62,000 nt of DNA from Branchiostoma floridae (Eukaryota; Chordata; Leptocardii; Amphioxiformes; Branchiostomatidae). Position 1 is the first letter of the stretch. Every line of letters starts with the position of its first letter. The notes beneath the pieces were generated by a model, which had not been told where the DNA came from, did not search any database, and worked only from the letters and a program-made list of their open reading frames with translations. Positions 48,930 through 61,486 of this stretch are shown one piece after another. The DNA lies in the NCBI RefSeq assembly GCF_000003815.2, contig NC_049993.1, positions 1,308,843 through 1,370,842 of the forward strand. Direction: 5' to 3'. The translations under genes and the position numbers were made by a program.

Positions 48930-49452
48930 TAAGGCCACAGCAAGTGAATTTTATGGATGACATCCAATGCAAAGCGCAAAAATAATGAGATAGCGCAAAA
49001 AAAAGATGGGTAAAAAAACAGATGGCAACATTTTAGAATAGACACCATAGCTGTCGTAACAAGATTTCAAATGACAAAAACGTGGCATCGAAACTAAGAA
49101 CTGAAGGCATTAGTTTCTGTATTTAAGAAGTGAAGTAGTGTAGTAAAAGTGATACAGTACTATATAGTGTGGTACACTGGTATCACTTGTCAAGTTGGCA
49201 ACTACATTCATGGCTTCCATATTGGTTGCACTTTTACAACTATCCGACAAGTTTCACTTCTTCAACTATAATCATGGCTACCTCCCTAGTGTCACTTCTA
49301 CAAGTATGATTATTAGGCTACAAGTATACAACACAGTACGTTTACCCATTTTGGTCTATCTAACCATCCCCGAATTAAGAGGAAAAAAAATCAAGCCAAA
49401 ATCAATGAGCGCGCTGATGTCATCCATAAAATTTACTTGCTGCTAAGCCTTA
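48930..49452. mobile_element. MITE of the TTAGGCCACAGCAAG family, copy 2
   Basis: It starts taaggccacagcaagtgaat and ends atttacttgctgctaagcctta (small insertion in the right arm). The interior is the inverse of 4792-5343. It abuts the Tctex1 gene on its upstream side. Confidence 0.82.
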
Positions 49453-49629
49453 TCTAGACAGGGCGGGATATGTTTTGCTCAAGGACAAAACTGACGGGAT
49501 GATGCCAATACAGTGATGCACGCAGGAGCTATATTAGTCACGTTCCTAACGAGGGTAGAACTTGGCATGGACAACATCAGGGGATCGGGACGCTTCTCAA
49601 CGTGCTTCCTTCTCAACCATGTCCGAACA

Positions 49630-49850
49630 AAAGTAACATCCTCATTTGCAAATTTGTGCTATATAAGCATAACTTGTAACAAGCATGCAAATGAGGAAAT
49701 TATTTGCATAATGACATATGCAGCAATACGTTCATTACATGACGGGAATTTCAGACTTGGAGCATCCAGAAGGCAATTAGAACTTACATCATCAACCATA
49801 AAGTATGCAAATCAAGGCCTAATTTGCATAACTGGTGTAAAATATTAGTA
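49630..49850. repeat. single copy of octamer-rich dispersed repeat
   Basis: It contains atttgcaaat, catgcaaatgagg, tatttgcataat, tatgcaaatcaagg and aatttgcataac, matching the style of the 39.7-kb tandem units. Confidence 0.6.
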
Positions 49851-50363
49851 CATTTACTCCTTTCTCGTGCATGTTTGTAATATCAAAAGTTACCGTCTTG
49901 ACTTACTTGACAATGAAAACGGTTGGTATTTAAAGGCCATGTTGATGTGATTATATGGTTGACTTTCGTGCGCGCATTAAGTTTTGCCCATATTCAAAAA
50001 GAAAGTCTTAGACCATAATGTTAATCTTCCAAAGTAGTTACGAAATATATATATATAGAGAGAGGGAATATCGGAAAACAGAAAGAACAAAAAGAGATAT
50101 TGTTCTCCATACCATATTGTGTACGTTAAGTCACAAGGAGGTTATTTTTATTACCACGCTTGCATCTTTTTTTGGGCAGTTTTGGGGTTGATAGGTTTTG
50201 GGGTTGATAGGTATCGTACATTATACGAAGTACGAAATGTTCACTGGTCAGTGTCCCTTCTTACACAAGGGAAAGAATCACTGTGTGCTGAACAGAAACA
50301 GCGTGTCCGAATGAAAGCTCATCTTTGTTGGCAGATTCCATATTGAGAAATGTTTAAACTTTG

Positions 50364-50558
50364 TTCCAACACTAAAAGAAACTCACCATAGATTTTCATC
50401 CCTCGTGATGGTGGCAGGTTTCGCCTTCCCGCCATTTATGATTCGCTGCTACCTGACGTCATCCTACGACTTCCGGATTAGTGCAGCGAGTCATTTCATC
50501 TGAAGAAGATCGGAGTGTTCGGCCATAAATCTATGGTGAGTTTCTTTTAGTGTTGGAA
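50364..50558. mobile_element. MITE with exact 32-bp terminal inverted repeats
   Basis: ttccaacactaaaagaaact… at 50364-50395 is exactly inverse to …agtttcttttagtgttggaa at 50527-50558. The 131-bp interior is non-coding. Exact arms suggest a recent insertion. Confidence 0.88.
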
Positions 50559-50908
50559 GAATGTTTAGATATTTGTCAATAAAAAAACAGCGTTGTATTC
50601 AGTTTGAGTCCCAGACTAACCTTGAACTGTGTACTGAAAAGTGGCTGGATATCTACTCTAAGACATCTGACACGAATTTTCCCCCCTATTTATCAATACC
50701 AAGCAAAAGCATAATGCTGAGATGGTTTAAAGGGGTCGTACATTGTACACATACGGAGGGTATACATGTACTACAGTGCATTGTGGAATAAACCATAAAC
50801 ATCTATTGGGAAATTTTAAGATTCAGGTTTGAGGTTAGGCTCCGGGTGGTTTTGGACGTTTTCAGGCGTTTTTGAAGGAAGGTGAGGTTTTTTTAATTGT
50901 TTCAAGAA

Positions 50909-51395
50909 AAATGAAAACACCGGATGTTGCGCATTTGGAAGACGAAGAAACTACTAAACACTTATTTTGGAACTGTCATATTGTAACATCTTTCTGGAAA
51001 AAACTCGGTATAATAGTGCATCAGGACATTATTTGAATATTGATAACCCATTTAAAGTAATACTGGGAGATTTTGAGAATGAAAGTCCTATCATGTTAAC
51101 GTCTAATGTTGTTTTATTGTTAGGAAAAAATTTCATCTATAGAAATCGTGAGATATCAATACTGTCTATCAATAAGTTTATTACCTTCATTAAGTACTTT
51201 TACACCATAGAAAAAAGTATAGCCACTCGTAAAAACAAATTGTATGTACACAACAGAACATGGTAACTTCTTTATTCTCTTTTAAATGCCGCATGATTAT
51301 TGCCAGCACAACTGTATTGTACATGTTTTACCTGTATGTATGTCTTTGTCTGGTATCTGAATAAAGAATGAAAAAAAAAGAATGAAAACACAAAA
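50909..51395 (+). pseudogene. 5'-truncated L1/Tx1-like LINE tail
   Basis: A first frame gives HLEDEETTKHLFWNC and TSFWKKLG. After a frameshift, 50967-51266 gives NVVLLLGKNFIYRNRE, FITFIKYFYTIEKSIATRK and LYVHNRTW-stop. This Cys/His plus IEK..AT order is typical of the C-terminus of L1/Tx1-type retrotransposons. An A-rich tail with ataaagaatg follows. Broken and non-functional. Confidence 0.75.
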
Positions 51396-51636
51396 CAAAA
51401 TAAAAAGCCCGATTGGCTCGAGGGAGGAGTGGTAGTGGCCGAGATTAATAAGACCCCCTCTCCACTAGACGGCGATCGCTCTGCGCTCTTACTGCGACTA
51501 AAATAGGATATACTGTAACATTCGTTTTCACACTGGGTGTATATCATACACAAGGTAAAAGTGTGGCTTAGTAGACAACAAAACGCAGAAAGAGCTCCGA
51601 GAGAGACCTAGTGGAAATAGGGTATAACCTAGTCTC

Positions 51637-51813
51637 TACCAGACTCCGGGTCGCTGGAAAAACCGTAGATGATATAGATGGAACAAATAGAAGAGTAAGC
51701 CGGTCAGAGAAATATAGCAGTTCCCTTGTCAGCTATACTTCTCTCGTCGGCTTACTCTTCTATTTGTTCCATCTGTACGTTGTTGTTTTTCCCCAGCGAC
51801 CCGGAGTCTGGTA
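51637..51813. repeat. long hairpin, about 80-bp arms and 16-bp loop
   Basis: taccagactccgggtcgctg at the left pairs with cagcgacccggagtctggta at the right, and gaacaaatagaagagtaagc with gcttactcttctatttgttc. A few mismatches and small indels lie between. An ORF runs through it only because it lacks stops. Confidence 0.9.
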
Positions 51814-51994
51814 TCCTCGGTACGAAATCGTGGTCACTCCTATCCCTCCGACCTCTGCTTGGAGGATAAACCGCCATTGTGTATTTGTGTGTGCTGTGTG
51901 TGAATCCGTACAATTCTCACCTCCACGCTAATCTGGTCCCCACATCCGCTATCCATGAATGGAGAGACTCCACTCTACAGTCATCCCCAACAAG

Positions 51995-52334
51995 CAGGGC
52001 TCTAGCCAGCTTGAATTTTTTTCCCGTCAGCCAATTCCCATTGTCGCGAAAACACTATTCCAGGAGTTAGAAAGACTGAACTGAGACCTTGAAAAACGGG
52101 TTTTTAATGAGATTATCGTATGTGAAAGAGCGCCGACACACTTCGTCAACAATAATATTAATAACAATAGCAAAACAAACAGTGTGTGGCTTTTACGGCG
52201 TCCCCCAAGCCGCCTGTAGCTTTCAACCAAGGATTTTTGTCCATCAAGGTTGACGGATTGGTTTTAAAATTTTTCCGTCACACGCAGCAAATTTCCGTCA
52301 ATTGACGGAAAAACGGACGCTGGCTAAAGCCCTG
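51995..52334. mobile_element. hAT-like MITE, CAGGGCTCTAGCCAGC subfamily, copy 2
   Basis: A perfect 8-bp duplication ccaacaag lies at 51987-51994 and 52335-52342. It is 340 bp, the same length as the inverse copy at 36191-36530. Confidence 0.92.
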
Positions 52335-52429
52335 CCAACAAGACAAAGAAAAGAAAACCCTGACAAATGGGTACAGCATATATCACACGGCAAGGATTAT
52401 ATGGATGATAGACCTTTGATAATATTATT

Positions 52430-52640
52430 ATTATTATTAAGAAGTTTATTTGTAAGTTCGTGCCCGAGGGCTAATTGCAAGTACATGGTATAAACATAGT
52501 AGCATATACAAGTGACAATGGGTTCAGTACAGGTCGCAACAAAAGATACATGAAATATGTACAATGAATCTACAATCCTATTCTACTAAGTGAATTCGAC
52601 TTCTTCTCAAATAGATATAATGAAATGGACATGGCCTGAT
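52430..52640 (-). mobile_element. LINE 3' end fragment
   Basis: In minus orientation it reads …ttgcaattagccctcgggca… followed by aataaacttc, like the 3' UTR of the LINE at 31140-32115. No coding frame remains. Confidence 0.6.
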
Positions 52641-52926
52641 CATGTATATTAGATGAATATCTACCATCAACGGGAAATTGGTCTTCAGTAAAATATGGGA
52701 TTCACCATTTTGCTACATTGCTACCCCATGTGTACGGTTACAATATTCAGCGCAAACATATTCATATTGCTGCCTTTTATGTTCCATTTAAAAACTGCAT
52801 ACATCACTGGCACATGGAAATTTTAAGACAAACATTGTTTTATCAACCAAGCATGGGCCCCAAAAATGGAGAGAAAAAAGACAAAGTCAAAAAGACAATG
52901 ATAAAGTATTAAACATCCTTGTTTTC

Positions 52927-53500
52927 ATAAAGTACATTCTTTCAAAACCCAAGCAAGCAAGCAATCACACCTGTCTGTGCTCACGTACGATTGTAGTTCT
53001 CAATAATCGTTTGCGTTTGTTTATTAGTTGTCTTTATTCTGTGTGTTTGTATGTGTTTTTGATGATGGATGCGCATGGGTGATGTTTTCCTTGGCTGATG
53101 TTGTGATCTTTGCTGCTTTTCTTGTAATTAGCGGATGTTTGTTGTGTGTGGAAGGAGACATGTAGTACAATGTGATGTGTTTTCTGTGCGCGGCGGATGG
53201 ATCTTGATGTGTGTGTTCTATTGTTGTTGCTCCATGTGCGGGCTGTATGATTCGTCGCAGCTGTCTTACCGTGAAAAGACGGTACTGTGCTGTACTTTAA
53301 TAAACCAATGAAATATTATTTGTCGTGTCTGGTAAGGGAGGAATCCACCGTCAATGTAGAAAAGAAACGCAAGTTCGACGGACAATAAGACGCAGACAAA
53401 GTGTGACGATTCCGGCCAGGTCCGTGCCTTTAGTACTTCACGCCAGCTTGACAAGACACCGGGTTCATTTGCGCGACTAACACAGACAAGACAAGACAGC
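52927..53500 (+). promoter_or_regulatory. H1 upstream region and start of the histone repeat unit
   Basis: From about 52927 (cataaagtacattctttc) this sequence is almost identical to 60912-61486, so the tandem unit boundary lies here. CCAAT (aaaccaatg) occurs near 53306. No strong TATA box was recognised in the last 150 bp. Confidence 0.6.
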
Positions 53501-54085
53501 ATGTCCGCTCCAGCATCGTCCCCGAAGAAGGCCAAGAAGCCCGCGGCGCCCAAGGCCCCGGCAGCTCACCCGCCCACCACCGTCATGGTTACGGCGGCCG
53601 TGGAAGCGCTCAAGGACCGCACCGGTTCTTCTCTGTCGGCTATCAAAAAGTACATCGCTGGCAACTACAAGTTTGACGTGGAGAAGAAAGCGCACTTCAT
53701 AAAGCGCGCCCTGAAAACCTTGGTGGAGAAGGGTACCCTCCTACAGGTTAAAGGGACCGGAGCGTCGGGGTCCTTCAAGATCAACGTGGCTGCCAAGAAA
53801 GCCGCCGAGAAGGCGGCTAAGAAGGCCGTCAAGAAGCAAGTGGCTAAGAAACCCGTGGCTAAGAAGGCCGCAAAACCCAAGACATCCAAACCAAAGAAGC
53901 CCAAGGCGAAGAAGGCTACCACCCCCAAGAAGACGACGACCAAGAAACCGACCGCGAGCAAGAAAACCAAGAAATCTCCTGCCAAGAAACCTGCTGCCAA
54001 GAAACCCGTCAAAAAGACTCCGACAAAGAAGACCACCAAGAAGACCGCGCCCGCCAAGAAGGCCTCCAAGCCCAAGAAGAAGTGA
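53501..54085 (+). CDS. H1: linker histone H1
   Basis: 194 residues, intronless. Residues 1-22 are a Pro/Ala/Lys tail ([20 protein letters not shown]). Residues 23-95 are the winged-helix globular domain ([20 protein letters not shown]…GASGSFKI). The rest is a Lys/Ala/Pro tail with many KKPA and KKTT repeats. It binds linker DNA at the nucleosome entry and exit. The transcript ends in the histone stem-loop at 54117, which marks it as replication-dependent. The next gene is H3, same strand, 0.7 kb downstream. The long antisense ORF is a shadow of the Lys codons. Confidence 0.98.
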   Translation: MSAPASSPKKAKKPAAPKAPAAHPPTTVMVTAAVEALKDRTGSSLSAIKKYIAGNYKFDVEKKAHFIKRALKTLVEKGTLLQVKGTGASGSFKINVAAKKAAEKAAKKAVKKQVAKKPVAKKAAKPKTSKPKKPKAKKATTPKKTTTKKPTASKKTKKSPAKKPAAKKPVKKTPTKKTTKKTAPAKKASKPKKK

Positions 54086-54116
54086 AGATCTGACCGTTGT
54101 TTTTCCTGCAAACCCC

Positions 54117-54132
54117 GGCCCTTTTCAGGGCC
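54117..54132 (+). promoter_or_regulatory. histone mRNA 3' stem-loop of H1
   Basis: GGCCCTTTTCAGGGCC: 6-bp stem and TTTC loop, 32 nt after the stop. A purine-rich aaaagaac follows as the probable U7-binding element. Confidence 0.95.
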
Positions 54133-54298
54133 ACACACATCCTTACAAAAGAACTATCTCAATCACCTATCCACATCAATACATATTATCGTTTGAAATA
54201 TAGAACACGTGGAATAAAGAGGAATAGAAAAAAAAACTTTCCATCAGTACAGCAACACCGCCCTCCCCATCCCCCTGCTCACGTTAAAAGATGACGCA

Positions 54299-54400
54299 CA
54301 TACACATACAGCATTCACACACAGGCGCGCACACACACACACACACACACATGTACGCACACACACACACACACACACACACATCCATACATACATACAT
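54299..54400. repeat. (CA)n and (CATA)n microsatellite in the H1-H3 spacer
   Basis: Interrupted CA runs and a catacatacata tract; also present at 56952-57115 in the second unit with different lengths. Confidence 0.92.
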
Positions 54401-54720
54401 ACACGCGCACAGGCTAATAAAACTATTGCTATTTTGTTGACACACAGTGAAGAAAAAGTGATATTGTGTATTTATCGACGAATTTAATGAGTAAGTTGAT
54501 GTCTTGTTATCTACAGTAGTATTCGATAGCCATTCTAAATAGCTCAACATCGCCATTGTCACATTTTCCGACGTGACACCGGTCCAGAAGTGTTGAGCTT
54601 GCTTCGGAAAATCGGATCCTGGCGCTACAACAACTGACCAATCACAGTGCCAGATTTCGACAGACAACCAATCAGACGACCGGGCAATTGAAATCTACGG
54701 GGCATATCATTAGCGGGTGC

Positions 54721-55205
<485 letters not shown>

Positions 55206-55236
55206 GCTGGATCGGAACAAGAGTCAAGACAACCCC

Positions 55237-55252
55237 GGCCCTTTTCAGGGCC
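55237..55252 (+). promoter_or_regulatory. histone mRNA 3' stem-loop of H3 (copy 1)
   Basis: GGCCCTTTTCAGGGCC, 31 nt after the stop. A purine-rich agaaagatc follows. Confidence 0.95.
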
Positions 55253-55385
55253 ACACACACATATCCCAGAAAGATCTACATCGTTCACATTTCTTGAATA
55301 ACGATACCCTTGCCAATAAACACACAACAGCCACACGAGTTTGTACACAGCCACATACCAATAAGTTGACGTTGGAGTAATGTAG

Positions 55386-55412
55386 CCCCCCCCCCCCCCA
55401 CACACACACCCA

Positions 55413-55450
<38 letters not shown>
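55386..55450. repeat. poly-C plus (CA)n tract in the H3-H2A spacer
   Basis: A run of about 14 C is followed by CA repeats. The second unit (58084) has about one more C, which accounts for the 1-nt change in unit offset. Confidence 0.9.
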
Positions 55451-55452
<2 letters not shown>

Positions 55453-55518
55453 CAACTAAAAAGCTAATGGGCGTGCCTTCCACGTGGTATTGCACGTGTT
55501 ACTCCACGTGCTTTACCG

Positions 55519-55672
55519 TCTACGGTTACCCAAATTGTATAGATATGTCAGTTAGCAGTACGTGGTCATCCTCTACGATTACCCAAATTGTACAGATATG
55601 TCAGCTAGCATTACATGGTCATCTCTACGATTACCCAAATTGTACAGATAGGTCAGCTGGCATCACTAGGTC
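55519..55672. repeat. about 52-bp tandem repeat in the H3-H2A spacer, 3 copies
   Basis: Each copy contains ctacg(g/a)ttacccaaattgt, a(c/t)agata(t/g)gtcag and tggtca-type segments. An identical set lies at 58218-58371. Confidence 0.88.
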
Positions 55673-55888
55673 ATGATGTCGGCTAGAATTAAACGGACCA
55701 CTTGAACGGTGAAGGTAGCGACATTGTGCTCATTTCTTGCGCAAGTGCCACCTTGTAAGACTGTAAATGTGTTAGCTAACATGAAATGGGACATGTAATG
55801 CGATTGACTTAGATGCAGTGCATGATGGTGTAGATGTAATGTGTAGTTTTATGCGAATATGATACAGGTCTTTCGAAAGGATGTGGGT

Positions 55889-55904
55889 GGCCCTGAAAAG
55901 GGCC
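55889..55904 (-). promoter_or_regulatory. histone mRNA 3' stem-loop of H2A (copy 1)
   Basis: On the minus strand GGCCCTTTTCAGGGCC, 25 nt after the H2A stop. Confidence 0.95.
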
Positions 55905-55929
55905 GGGGTTTTCGGTCTCCGTCTGGAAT

Positions 55930-56572
<643 letters not shown>

Positions 56573-56606
56573 ATGCCCCCCTTAAAGCGCCGCAGCAACG
56601 CGGCCC
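56573..56606 (+). CDS. H2B: histone H2B, truncated by assembly gap
   Basis: Only ATG and ten codons (MPPLKRRSNAA) precede 100 N. The leader is the same as that of the intact H2B at 59272 (cattctttgctgtctactac). The codons after MPP differ from the intact copy (SGKAVKK), which may be low-quality sequence at the gap edge. Confidence 0.6.
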
Positions 56607-56706
56607 NNNNNNNNNNNNNNNNNNNNNNNNNNNNNNNNNNNNNNNNNNNNNNNNNNNNNNNNNNNNNNNNNNNNNNNNNNNNNNNNNNNNNNNNNNNNNN
56701 NNNNNN
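56607..56706. other. assembly gap (100 N)
   Basis: H2B sequence enters on the left and the last 11 codons of H1 emerge on the right. In the intact unit these two points are about 2.7 kb apart, so the gap hides the rest of H2B, H4 and most of H1; the size of 100 is a placeholder. Confidence 0.9.
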
Positions 56707-56739
56707 CCGCCAGAGGCCTCCAAGCCCAAGAAGAAGTGA
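56707..56739 (+). CDS. H1: 3' end of a gap-truncated histone H1
   Basis: The frame reads …EASKPKKK-stop, matching the H1 C-terminus at 54056-54085. The first codons (PPEA) differ slightly from PAKKA, again at the gap edge. Stem-loop and spacer follow as for H1 at 53501. Confidence 0.8.
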   Translation, partial: PPEASKPKKK

Positions 56740-56770
56740 AGATCTGACCGTTGTTTTTCCTGCAAACCCC

Positions 56771-56786
56771 GGCCCTTTTCAGGGCC
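56771..56786 (+). promoter_or_regulatory. histone mRNA 3' stem-loop of the gap-truncated H1
   Basis: GGCCCTTTTCAGGGCC, 31 nt after the TGA. Confidence 0.95.
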
Positions 56787-56951
56787 AACCACATCCTCAC
56801 AAAAGAGCTATCTCAATCACCTATCCACATCAATGCATATTATCGTTTGAAAGATAGAACACATGGAATAAAGAGGAATAGAAAAGAAAAACAACTTTCC
56901 ATCAGTACAGCAACACCGCCCTCCCCATTCCCTTGCTCACGTTAAAATATG

Positions 56952-57028
56952 ACGCACATACACATACAGCATTCACACACAGGCGCACGCACACACATGT
57001 ACGCACACACACACGAACACACACATGT

Positions 57029-57078
<50 letters not shown>

Positions 57079-57115
57079 CCATACATACATACATATACGC
57101 GCACAGGCTAATAAA
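56952..57115. repeat. (CA)n and (CATA)n microsatellite, second unit
   Basis: Homologous to 54299-54400 but longer, showing array units diverge mainly by slippage. Confidence 0.92.
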
Positions 57116-57324
57116 ACTATTGTTATTTTGTTGACACACAGTGAAGACAAAGTGATATTGTGTATTTATCGACAAATTTAATGAGTAAGGTGATGTCTTG
57201 TTACCTACAGTAGTATTCGATAGCCATTCTAAATAGCTCAACATCGCCATTGCCACATTTTCCGACGTGACACCGGTCCAGAAGTGTCGAGCTTGCTTCG
57301 GAAAATCGGATCCTGGCGCTATAA

Positions 57325-57903
<579 letters not shown>

Positions 57904-57934
57904 GCTGGATCGGAACAAGAGTCAAGACAACCCC

Positions 57935-57950
57935 GGCCCTTTTCAGGGCC
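57935..57950 (+). promoter_or_regulatory. histone mRNA 3' stem-loop of H3 (copy 2)
   Basis: GGCCCTTTTCAGGGCC, 31 nt after the stop. Confidence 0.95.
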
Positions 57951-58111
57951 ACACACACATATCCCAGAAAGATCTACATCGTTCACATTTCTTGAATAAC
58001 GATACCCTTGCCAATAAACACACAACAGCCACACGAGTTTGTACACAGCCACATACCAATAAGTTGACGTTGGAGTAATGTAGCCCCCCCCCCCCCCCAC
58101 ACACACACCCA

Positions 58112-58151
<40 letters not shown>

Positions 58152-58217
58152 CAACTAAAAAGCTAATGGGCGTGCCTTCCACGTGGTATTGCACGTGTTA
58201 CTCCACGTGCTTTACCG

Positions 58218-58371
58218 TCTACGGTTACCCAAATTGTATAGATATGTCAGTTAGCAGTACGTGGTCATCCTCTACGATTACCCAAATTGTACAGATATGT
58301 CAGCTAGCATTACATGGTCATCTCTACGATTACCCAAATTGTACAGATAGGTCAGCTGGCATCACTAGGTC
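58218..58371. repeat. about 52-bp tandem repeat in second H3-H2A spacer
   Basis: Same three copies as at 55519-55672, without visible change. Confidence 0.88.
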
Positions 58372-58587
58372 ATGATGTCGGCTAGAATTAAACGGACCAC
58401 TTGAACGGTGAAGGTAGCGACATTGTGCTCATTTCTTGCGCAAGTGCCACCTTGTAAGACTGTAAATGTGTTAGCTAACATGAAATGGGACATGTAATGC
58501 GATTGACTTAGATGCAGTGCATGATGGTGTAGATGTAATGTGTAGTTTTATGCGAATATGATACAGGTCTTTCGAAAGGATGTGGGT

Positions 58588-58603
58588 GGCCCTGAAAAGG
58601 GCC
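58588..58603 (-). promoter_or_regulatory. histone mRNA 3' stem-loop of H2A (copy 2)
   Basis: Minus-strand GGCCCTTTTCAGGGCC, 25 nt after the stop. Confidence 0.95.
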
Positions 58604-58628
58604 GGGGTTTTCGGTCTCCGTCTGGAAT

Positions 58629-59271
<643 letters not shown>

Positions 59272-59634
59272 ATGCCCCCAAGTGGTAAAGCCGTAAAGAA
59301 AGCAGGCAAGGCCAGGCCCGCCGGAGACAAGAAGCGCGGAAGGAGGAGAAAGAGAAGGGAAACCTTCGGCGTCTACATCTACAAGGTGCTGAAACAGGTG
59401 CACCCCGACACAGGCGTCTCCAGCAAGGCAATGGGCATCATGAATTCTTTCGTCAACGACATTTTTGAGCGCATCGCCGCCGAGGCTTCTCGTCTGGCTA
59501 ACTACAACAAGCGCTCCACTATCAGCAGCCGGGAGATCCAGACCGCCGTGCGACTCCTGCTGCCGGGCGAGCTAGCCAAGCACGCCGTCAGCGAGGGCAC
59601 CAAGGCCGTCACCAAGTACACAAGTTCCAAGTGA
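59272..59634 (+). CDS. H2B: histone H2B
   Basis: 120 residues, intronless. It begins [20 protein letters not shown] and continues with the basic [20 protein letters not shown] stretch and the histone fold. It ends with the usual AVTKYTSSK, including the C-terminal Lys that is ubiquitinated in this family. The start is the second ATG of the frame, after the leader; 15 upstream codons are 5' UTR. Its 3' stem-loop differs from its neighbours'. Confidence 0.98.
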   Translation: MPPSGKAVKKAGKARPAGDKKRGRRRKRRETFGVYIYKVLKQVHPDTGVSSKAMGIMNSFVNDIFERIAAEASRLANYNKRSTISSREIQTAVRLLLPGELAKHAVSEGTKAVTKYTSSK

Positions 59635-59662
59635 ATCTACCGACAGAGCTAGAGTTAACCCC

Positions 59663-59678
59663 GGCCTTTTTCAAGGCC
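59663..59678 (+). promoter_or_regulatory. variant histone mRNA 3' stem-loop of H2B
   Basis: GGCCTTTTTCAAGGCC. Relative to the other seven loops, C5 became T and G12 became A; these two pair, so the stem is kept. The purine-rich acaaaagagc follows. Confidence 0.93.
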
Positions 59679-60361
59679 ACCCACATCCCCACAAAAGAGC
59701 TATATAACAATCACACTTTCCAGTCAAACAAACACCCGACACAGGTACGCGCCACTGTATTGTGATCTATCGCATGCAGGTGCCTGGAACCCACCCACCA
59801 ACACTCCCTAGTAGAACATGTACAGGGCTGTCACGCATACCAAAAAAAAAAAAAAAATATCAAAGAAAATCAAGTGTCTTCTGACGTAATAAAAGTATGC
59901 ACACGTTCTTTTAGTACGACAGAACATTTGTCCTCTGGAACAAATGTCGTCACCTGTGACGTCCTTTGGGCGTTCTTTAGAACAACGAAACGGCGTTTAC
60001 GTCGTCGGTGGGCATTCCTTTCATGACAAGAGCCTTCAACACAGACAGACGATATCTGAAATGTGTAGTCCAACTTCTGGGCCCTAGCTAATGAAGACCC
60101 TGTGAGGTGTAAACGCTTCCGTGTATTGGGTAGCTTTCTGCCTCTTGTCAGCTTTAATGTCTTGTAATCTTTGATGTCATTTCACTTCCCCTTTCTCCCT
60201 TTGTTTCGATGTGCTTTAACTTTTTTCAATGTCAGCGCTGGCTTTCCGGTGCGAAATCGTCGGCGTGGAGTTGTCTTGAGTAGCTCGGATGGAGTGACGG
60301 ATCGATGGCGTCCTACCATTGGCCAGGTGTGGTCGACCGGTCGCGGCCTAGACTCCTCGTA
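59679..60361. other. H2B-H4 spacer
   Basis: No gene seen. It contains a run of about 15 A near 59843 and unique-looking sequence. Confidence 0.6.
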
Positions 60362-60772
<411 letters not shown>

Positions 60773-60807
60773 AAGATCCGACTGACTTATCATCGCAAGC
60801 AAACCCC

Positions 60808-60823
60808 GGCCCTTTTCAGGGCC
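60808..60823 (+). promoter_or_regulatory. histone mRNA 3' stem-loop of H4
   Basis: GGCCCTTTTCAGGGCC, 35 nt after the stop. The purine-rich agaaagagc follows. Confidence 0.95.
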
Positions 60824-60911
60824 ACCCAAATGTCTTAGAAAGAGCTGTATTTTCTCACAACCATCTCACACACGTACACACCCAGTCGACTCTAATAAAC
60901 AACGACAACAC

Positions 60912-61486
60912 ATAAAGTACATTCTTTCAAAACCCAAGCAAGCAAGCAATCACACCTGTCTGTGCTCACGTACGATTGTAGTTCTCAATAATCGTTTGCG
61001 TTTGTTTATTAGTTGTCTTTATTCTGTGTGTTTGTATGTGTTTTTGATGATGGATGCGCATGGGTGATGTTTTCCTTGGCTGATGTTGTGATCTTTGCTG
61101 CTTTTCTTGTAATTAGCGGATGTTTGTTGTGTGTGGAAGGAGACATGTAGTACAATGTGATGTGTTTTCTGTGCGCGGCGGATGGATCTTGATGTGTGTG
61201 TTCTATTGTTGTTGCTCCATGTGCGGGCTGTATGATTCGTCGCAGCTGTCTTACCGTGAAAAGACGGTACTGTGCTGTACTTTAATAAACCAATGAAATA
61301 TTATTTGTCGTGTCTGGTAAGGGAGGAATTCCACCGTCAATGTAGAAAAGAAACGCAAGTTCGACGGACAATAAGACGCAGACAAAGTGTGACGATTCCG
61401 GCCAGGTCCGTGCCTTTAGTACTTCACGCCAGCTTGACAAGACACCGGGTTCATTTGCGCGACTAACACAGACAAGACAAGACAGC
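60912..61486 (+). promoter_or_regulatory. H1 upstream region, second unit
   Basis: Nearly identical to 52927-53500, with one extra t near 61329. It marks the start of the next repeat unit. Confidence 0.7.

Noticed and set aside
48755-48938. N-terminal extension of the Tctex1 ORF
   Set aside because: Begins inside a MITE terminal repeat and lacks domain similarity; a better start context lies at 48755.
49513-49848. 111-codon plus-strand ORF
   Set aside because: Runs through the octamer-rich dispersed repeat; no coding signal.
53665-54138. 157-codon minus-strand ORF rich in Phe/Leu/Val
   Set aside because: Complement of the Lys/Ala codons of histone H1.
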